From Rubritalea tangerina (lineage in GTDB: Bacteria > Verrucomicrobiota > Verrucomicrobiia > Verrucomicrobiales > Akkermansiaceae), in the NCBI RefSeq assembly GCF_042683245.1, contig NZ_JBHUJB010000089.1, positions 85,496-149,495 of the forward strand: a stretch of DNA of 64,000 nucleotides. The letters are read 5' to 3'. The notes below the pieces were generated by a model that did no database searches, had not been told where the DNA came from, and saw nothing but the letters and a program-made list of their open reading frames with translations. Shown here in pieces: positions 59,657 to 64,000 of this stretch. Both the position numbers and the translations under genes were made by a program. How positions within the stretch are numbered: the stretch's first letter is position 1; the number at the start of each line of letters is the position of its first letter.

Positions 59657-62222
59657 CCCCCGGCTGGATGTTCACATTCCTGACCATGAGGTACTCCGCA
59701 AGATTGGTGGAGGTGCCTATGGTGAGGTGTGGCTAGCCCGAGGGGTGACTGGTGCATGGCGTGCTGTAAAAGTGGTGTGGCGGGAGGATTTTGAGGATGA
59801 GAGAGGTTTTGAAAGAGAGTTTGAAGGGATTTTGCAATATGAGCCCTTGTCGCGAGACCACCCAGGCTTAGTCAATATTCTACACGTAGGGAGAAGTAAA
59901 GAGGGGCAGGAGCCATTCTACTACTATGTTATGGAGTTGGGGGATGATTTCCACACGGGTGTGGAGATCAATGCAGTGGAGTACGAGGCGCGTACTTTGC
60001 GCTCAGACTTGGTCACCGCTGACGGCTCTCCTCTTGATTTGGATTTTTGTTTAGATGTGGCTGTTAAGCTAGCCGACGCTCTAGCCTACCTTCATGAACG
60101 CGGGTTGGCGCATCGCGATGTCAAACCGTCCAATGTGATTTTCGTGGGTGGAAAGCCTAAATTGGCTGATATCGGATTGGTGGCTCCGCGTGATCAACGC
60201 ACTTTCGTTGGTACCGAGGGATTTGTCCCTCCAGAGGGTCCAGGCTCTGCTCAAGCGGATCTATATAGCCTAGGTAAAGTTCTATATGAAATGATGACGG
60301 GTAAAGACCGTCTACAATTTCCTGAATTACCTGACGAATTGCCTACAGGGGATAAGCGCAAGATGTGGTTAGAAATGAACCAGATTCTTTGTGATATCTG
60401 TGAGCCAAAGCTCTCAAAACGCACGATCATATCGGCAGCACAGTTGGTGACTGCGGTGCAGCGTGTGCAGCAAGGAAAGAGGTTGCGCCGGCGGCGCAGT
60501 TCCGCACTGGTGAAGCTCGGCTTGTTAGTGTTATTGATGAGCGGTGGGGGTTATGCACTCACTAAGTGGCAGCCATGGAAAGTGGCGCCGGCTCCCCCTG
60601 TCATAGTTGAGAGACCAGCACCTCCCGTAACTGAACCTGTGATCCAGTTGCCGGTGCACCCTTTGTGCTCTATCAAGGTTATAACAAGTCCGCCATTTGC
60701 CTCGATTTATGAAAATGGTGTGGAGTTAGATCAGGTGACGCCCACAGATTTTCGAGATTTTGAACCTGGTGAAACAGTCACGTATCGCTTCGAACTTGAT
60801 GGATACAAGACTGTAGAAAAGTCCTACACGGTTCCAGATAAAGATATTTTTGTCATTAATGAATCCCTAGCGGTCTTTCGACCACCTGTGGAAAATAGTG
60901 TGTGGTATGGGCCATTTGGAAATGCCTATTTACCGCATGATGGATTTCATTTGTCCGGCTTCATCCGTTCATCAAATTATAATTCCTATCTCACAGCGAC
61001 GAAAGTTGAATCGCCTGCAAAGTTCGTACCATTCAGCGAGAGTGGTGAGAGTATTGAGATAGCATTAATTACGGAAGAGCAAGCTCAGGAATACGTTGCT
61101 TGGTTAGAGATGAAAGCCCGCAGGGAGGGATTGCTGAAGTACACCCAGATGATGAGCTTCAAACAAGATCCTGACCTAGCAGCTACTGGTTTTTCTGCCG
61201 AAGATCGCAACAAGGGGATTTTGCCGACACGCATTTTGGTGAAGGATATCGCCTATGCATCCATAAACTTTATGTCAGATCCTGCACCTGCACGAATCTA
61301 CGTAAATGATGATTTTGTTGGGTACACCCCATTTAAGTTAGAGAACCTTCGCCCACAAAAATTCGACATTGAGCTCCGAGCTGATGGATATCAGAAATAC
61401 CATCATGTCGTGGACCTAGCAGATAATGAATCTTTTATTCTCAATGCTGTGCTTAAGCGAAACAATGGCTTAGTATTTGGTGGAAATTGGAAGAATAGTC
61501 TAGGGATGCCGATGGTGCCTATCCATGAAGGCTTGATGGCTTCAGTTTACGAGACTCGGGTTTCAGATTATGCGCAATTTTGTAAGGAGACGAAACACCG
61601 GAAACCAAGGAAGCCAGGGTTTAGGCAGGAGGGTAATCACCCAGTTGTGGGAGTGAATCGAGCAGATGCGGAGGCTTTTTGTGCATGGCTCACTGAGAAG
61701 GAGCGAGCTTCTGCGACCATCAGTGAATCGCATCGCTACAAGGTTCCTTCAGATCTAGAGTGGAGTGCGCTTGCTGGTTTTGAGGAAGACCCGAATCAAA
61801 CTCCATCCGAGAGGGACCGCCAGGCTCAAAATGACCCGGCTCTTGAGAATTATTTCTTTTGGGGGGACTCATTTCCACCCGATTCGCCTGTCGCTAATAT
61901 TGCAGATGAAGCTGCTGCCCGTGCTGTTGGAGTTTCGCAGAGTCGGACAGTTGATGGATACAATGATGGCTTCGAGAAGACGGCACCTGTTGGGAGTTTT
62001 GCGGCCAATGAGCAAGGGCTCTATGACCTATGTGGGAATGTTTACGAGTGGGTTGCGACTGATTATAAAAATGACGGCTCTGAACTCGCTGTGGTTCGAG
62101 GGGGGAGTTGGGCTAGTTTTACTAAAGAGCATTTGCGTGTTTGGTCACGCTTTCTGATGTCAAAAACCACCAAGGGTAACCAGTTCGGGTTTCGAGTGGT
62201 GCTCGTAGATGAATCTCAGTGA
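59646..62222 (+). CDS. Ser/Thr protein kinase fused to two PEGA domains and an FGE-like domain
   Basis: An 858-aa membrane protein. The N-terminal cytoplasmic kinase (about residues 12-275) has the G-loop GGGAYGEV (21-28), ATP lysine K42, HRD at 156-158 and metal Asp D175, but DIG replaces DFG and PPE replaces APE. A basic stretch and one membrane segment (about 288-305) follow. The outer part contains two PEGA domains (about 340-410 and 535-600) and a formylglycine-generating-enzyme-like domain (about 610-855) with NHPVVGV, DAEAFCAWL, YDLCGNVYEWV, RGGSWAS and GFRVV. The C-terminal cysteine segment of active FGE reads LRVWSRF, so it is probably a binding or sensor module. Gene overlaps the upstream sigma factor gene by 11 nt. 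Confidence 0.92.
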   Translation: MTTNPRLDVHIPDHEVLRKIGGGAYGEVWLARGVTGAWRAVKVVWREDFEDERGFEREFEGILQYEPLSRDHPGLVNILHVGRSKEGQEPFYYYVMELGDDFHTGVEINAVEYEARTLRSDLVTADGSPLDLDFCLDVAVKLADALAYLHERGLAHRDVKPSNVIFVGGKPKLADIGLVAPRDQRTFVGTEGFVPPEGPGSAQADLYSLGKVLYEMMTGKDRLQFPELPDELPTGDKRKMWLEMNQILCDICEPKLSKRTIISAAQLVTAVQRVQQGKRLRRRRSSALVKLGLLVLLMSGGGYALTKWQPWKVAPAPPVIVERPAPPVTEPVIQLPVHPLCSIKVITSPPFASIYENGVELDQVTPTDFRDFEPGETVTYRFELDGYKTVEKSYTVPDKDIFVINESLAVFRPPVENSVWYGPFGNAYLPHDGFHLSGFIRSSNYNSYLTATKVESPAKFVPFSESGESIEIALITEEQAQEYVAWLEMKARREGLLKYTQMMSFKQDPDLAATGFSAEDRNKGILPTRILVKDIAYASINFMSDPAPARIYVNDDFVGYTPFKLENLRPQKFDIELRADGYQKYHHVVDLADNESFILNAVLKRNNGLVFGGNWKNSLGMPMVPIHEGLMASVYETRVSDYAQFCKETKHRKPRKPGFRQEGNHPVVGVNRADAEAFCAWLTEKERASATISESHRYKVPSDLEWSALAGFEEDPNQTPSERDRQAQNDPALENYFFWGDSFPPDSPVANIADEAAARAVGVSQSRTVDGYNDGFEKTAPVGSFAANEQGLYDLCGNVYEWVATDYKNDGSELAVVRGGSWASFTKEHLRVWSRFLMSKTTKGNQFGFRVVLVDESQ

Positions 62223-62235
62223 TCAGATTAATACT

Positions 62236-62643
62236 ATGGTTGAAATAACAACAAGCTATGTCGGGCAACTGCGTTGCAAGTCAATTCATGGGCCGTCAGG
62301 TAATGTCCTAGAGACTGATGCTCCGGTGGATAACAATGGTAAAGGGGAAACATTTTCGCCCACTGACTTGGTGGCGACAGCTCTTGGAAGTTGCATGCTC
62401 ACCATTATGGGGATTGTGGCCGATAGACGCCAAATTTCACTAGAGGGCTTGACCTTGAAAGTGCAGAAGGTGATGAGTGAAGATGCTCCTCGTAGGATTG
62501 CGAAATTACCAGTGCGCATAGAAATGCCGCTTCCAGCAGACTCACCACTGAAAGATTTATTTATTAACGCAGCATTAACTTGCCCTGTGCACCAAAGCCT
62601 TCACTCAAGTATCGAAATTCCCATCGACTGGGTATGGCAGTAA
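62236..62643 (+). CDS. OsmC family peroxiredoxin-like protein
   Basis: A 135-aa OsmC/Ohr-superfamily protein from ATG 62236 (a frame from 62209 overlaps the kinase stop and adds nine residues). The two redox cysteines are C53 in LGSCMLT and C116 in TCPVHQ, and the PTDLVATALGSC helix is typical. Proteins of this group reduce organic hydroperoxides; the longer, YhfA-like members have less clear substrates. It is only 13 nt after the kinase gene, so it might belong to the same transcript. Confidence 0.92.
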   Translation: MVEITTSYVGQLRCKSIHGPSGNVLETDAPVDNNGKGETFSPTDLVATALGSCMLTIMGIVADRRQISLEGLTLKVQKVMSEDAPRRIAKLPVRIEMPLPADSPLKDLFINAALTCPVHQSLHSSIEIPIDWVWQ

Positions 62644-62700
62644 ATTGCACACTGGCGTAAATATCGATACGTGTTAGGTTGCTATAATGAAGTGTGCAAT
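62644..62700 (+). repeat. 10-bp inverted repeat spanning the LOG-gene start
   Basis: ATTGCACACT (62644-62653), beginning right after the osmC stop, is the exact reverse complement of AGTGTGCAAT (62691-62700), which lies inside the first codons of the next gene. The 37-nt loop includes that gene's start codon. Confidence 0.7.
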
Positions 62701-63814
62701 AGTCCGCGAATTAGATAGCTTAGAGGCATTTTTACGTCAGAAGGGACAACTGCATTGCGCTGTTGTGCAGGGCTTGGATTTTACCGATGCCGATATCAAT
62801 TGGCAGCGTTTAGATTTTCAGGGAGCAGTATTTTTGGGCTGTCACTTCCCTAAAGAAGTGACAGCTGATTTTTTGGTTGAGAAGGGGGCTGTGGTGTTTC
62901 CTCAGTTTCCAGAGCTTCCCTATAATCCCTATCGTAATAGACTCTATGCTAGAGCTGAATTAATGGAGGGGTGGTCAGCGCAAGAAGATCGCAGTGTGGA
63001 TAAAATTATTTACGATCATTTTGTTAAGAAGGGGAAGAGTAAGGCTGACATTCTAGAGTCATTGGCACAGAGGTTGCATGATCACGCTATTGATGATGGG
63101 GTGCGTGATCTTCTCGGTGGGAGGATAGAAGAGGGAGGACAAAAGAAAGTTGTTGGTATAATGGGCGGGCATGGGACATCACGCGATGATCCCTATTTTA
63201 AGAAAGTCGTTCAGTTGGCTCGCTTACTAGCTCAACAAGGGTATTTCGTAGCTACAGGTGGTGGTCCCGGAACCATGGAGGCTGCAAACCTAGGGGCATG
63301 GCTGGTTGATGCATCAGATCAAGAGGTCGAAAGAGTCATTGAGGTTCTCAAAGCTGCTCCGCATTTTGAATCTCCGGGCTATATGGAAGCAGCGCAGAAA
63401 GTCTTAGACTTGCACCCTGAAGGGGGGACGAGCCTTGCTGTGCCTACGTGGTTCTACGGGCATGAGCCGAGTAATTTGTTTAGTAGACACATTGCAAAAT
63501 ACTTTTCTAACAGTATTAGAGAAGATGGCTTGTTAGCTATTGCAACATACGGGGTCGTTTTTGCACCAGGAAGTGCGGGGACGACACAAGAGATTTTCAT
63601 GGATGCGACTCAAAACCATTATGGGACCTTTGATGATATTAGTCCCATGGTGTTTTTAGGTGAGAAGAGATACATGGAGGACACTCTGTTGTTTCCCTGT
63701 CTATCGCAACTAGCAGACGGGCGACAGTACTCGGAATATATCTATTGTACTGATGAAATTGATTCCGCTGTGAAATTTATTGAAGCTCATCCGCCGGTAA
63801 AATACGTCAAATAG
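62687..63814 (+). CDS. LOG-family Rossmann-fold protein with an N-terminal extension
   Basis: A 375-aa cytoplasmic protein related to the LOG (cytokinin-activating phosphoribohydrolase)/DprA-like nucleotide-binding family. The C-terminal two thirds (about residues 150-375) carry GIMGGHGTSRDD, GGGPGTMEAAN (191-201) and APGSAGTTQEIFMDAT (293-308), the counterparts of the LOG GG-x-GT and PGGxGTxxE motifs, with a Gly-to-Ser/Ala change in the second. The first 150 residues are not usual for LOG; residues 32-54 show a five-residue periodicity (F44, F49, F54) like a pentapeptide repeat. Substrate is unknown. Confidence 0.85.
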   Translation: MKCAIVRELDSLEAFLRQKGQLHCAVVQGLDFTDADINWQRLDFQGAVFLGCHFPKEVTADFLVEKGAVVFPQFPELPYNPYRNRLYARAELMEGWSAQEDRSVDKIIYDHFVKKGKSKADILESLAQRLHDHAIDDGVRDLLGGRIEEGGQKKVVGIMGGHGTSRDDPYFKKVVQLARLLAQQGYFVATGGGPGTMEAANLGAWLVDASDQEVERVIEVLKAAPHFESPGYMEAAQKVLDLHPEGGTSLAVPTWFYGHEPSNLFSRHIAKYFSNSIREDGLLAIATYGVVFAPGSAGTTQEIFMDATQNHYGTFDDISPMVFLGEKRYMEDTLLFPCLSQLADGRQYSEYIYCTDEIDSAVKFIEAHPPVKYVK

Positions 63815-63965
63815 GTGTTGAGAGGGTTAAAGCACGCTGTTGAAAAGTCGCTGTAGCGGTATTTTCTTTGTCGGAATTGAGGTCGCTGTGATTTTTGTTT
63901 TGTTGATCTATCAATGGCTTGTGTGGTGGTGTGGAAGAAAAGCGTAAAAAAGTATCGAAAAGAGC

Positions 63966-63993
63966 TTGCGCGGGATCGGGAAATATGTAGATT
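63966..63993 (+). promoter_or_regulatory. predicted strong promoter at the window edge
   Basis: TTGCGC (63966-63971) and TAGATT (63988-63993) lie 16 bp apart, followed by GCGCCCC. The layout (TAGNTT then a GC-rich start) matches the rpmH promoter, and 15 bases around the -35 are shared with the cysJ promoter. It probably drives a stable RNA or translation gene beyond the window. Confidence 0.55.
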
Positions 63994-64000
63994 GCGCCCC

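Noticed and set aside
62683..62688. TATAAT at the LOG-gene start
   Set aside because: It overlaps the ATG itself, so it could not transcribe this start codon, and no -35 is present 17 bp upstream.
62995..63003. Perfect DnaA-box sequence in the LOG gene
   Set aside because: Single copy within coding sequence; expected by chance.
1..64000. CRISPR array, insertion sequences, tRNA or rRNA genes
   Set aside because: No regularly spaced repeats, transposase frames with terminal repeats, or cloverleaf-like sequences were found by eye; tRNAscan-SE and a repeat finder would settle it.

Overview
The window looks like a chromosomal segment of a verrucomicrobial bacterium, probably a marine or sugar-degrading member of the Verrucomicrobiales (Rubritalea-like). 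This placement is inferred from gene content: a giant PVC-type heme-binding CxxCH protein, a PEP-CTERM protein with the verrucomicrobial RRRK tail, a secreted sialate O-acetylesterase, a secreted C25 (gingipain-like) protease with a LamG domain, Rho with a long Lys/Ala-rich N-terminus, and separate coaB and coaC genes. Base composition is moderate (about 50 percent GC by eye), with an AT-richer stretch at 21.4-25.3 kb. No rRNA, tRNA, CRISPR array, insertion sequence or prophage was recognised.

Layout. 0.1-14.4 kb is an accessory, export-oriented region: sppA, sialate esterase, PVC cytochrome-like protein, a PEP-CTERM protein with an apparent decayed copy beside it, a UPF0261 (Tm-1-like) gene divergent from an AraC regulator, and the C25 protease. 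14.6-20.1 kb is assimilatory sulfur metabolism: cysJ-cysI-cysH, then cysK behind a terminator. trpD follows alone. 21.4-32.6 kb carries two divergent peptide-uptake systems: an oppABC set without ATPases on the minus strand, and a yejBEA-like set followed by two ATPase genes on the plus strand. 32.6-44.3 kb is mixed housekeeping: coaC-coaB, khpB/jag, a thioesterase, a Ste24-type protease with a lipoprotein, an Rrf2 regulator divergent from cysE, gluQ, rho, an L,D-transpeptidase, small lipoproteins, a pterin dehydratase and a GNAT enzyme. 44.4-47.2 kb is the classic rpmH-rnpA-yidD-yidC cluster. 47.5-58.7 kb holds a membrane-anchored VWA protein, purL, a rimK plus aspartoacylase-like pair, membrane proteins and a cell-wall amidase. 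59.0-63.8 kb holds an ECF-type sigma factor overlapping a Ser/Thr kinase-PEGA-PEGA-FGE fusion, then OsmC and a LOG-family protein. The window closes on a strong-looking promoter with a GC-rich discriminator whose gene lies beyond the edge.

How parts work together. CysH (PAPS to sulfite), CysJI (sulfite to sulfide), CysE (O-acetylserine) and CysK (cysteine) form a nearly complete cysteine route; sulfate uptake and activation must be elsewhere. The Rrf2 protein divergent from cysE lacks the Fe-S cysteines of IscR and is a candidate CymR-like cysteine regulator. The orphan oppABC may borrow the ATPases of the neighbouring system. The sigma factor/kinase pair is the most system-like novelty: the membrane-anchored kinase carries extracytoplasmic PEGA and FGE-like domains (the latter apparently lacking the catalytic cysteine) and overlaps the sigma gene by 11 nt, suggesting direct signal transduction from an envelope sensor to transcription.

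Many genes end in clear intrinsic terminators, listed separately. Start codons were moved inward from the longest frame where a signal peptide, lipobox or family N-terminus supports it.
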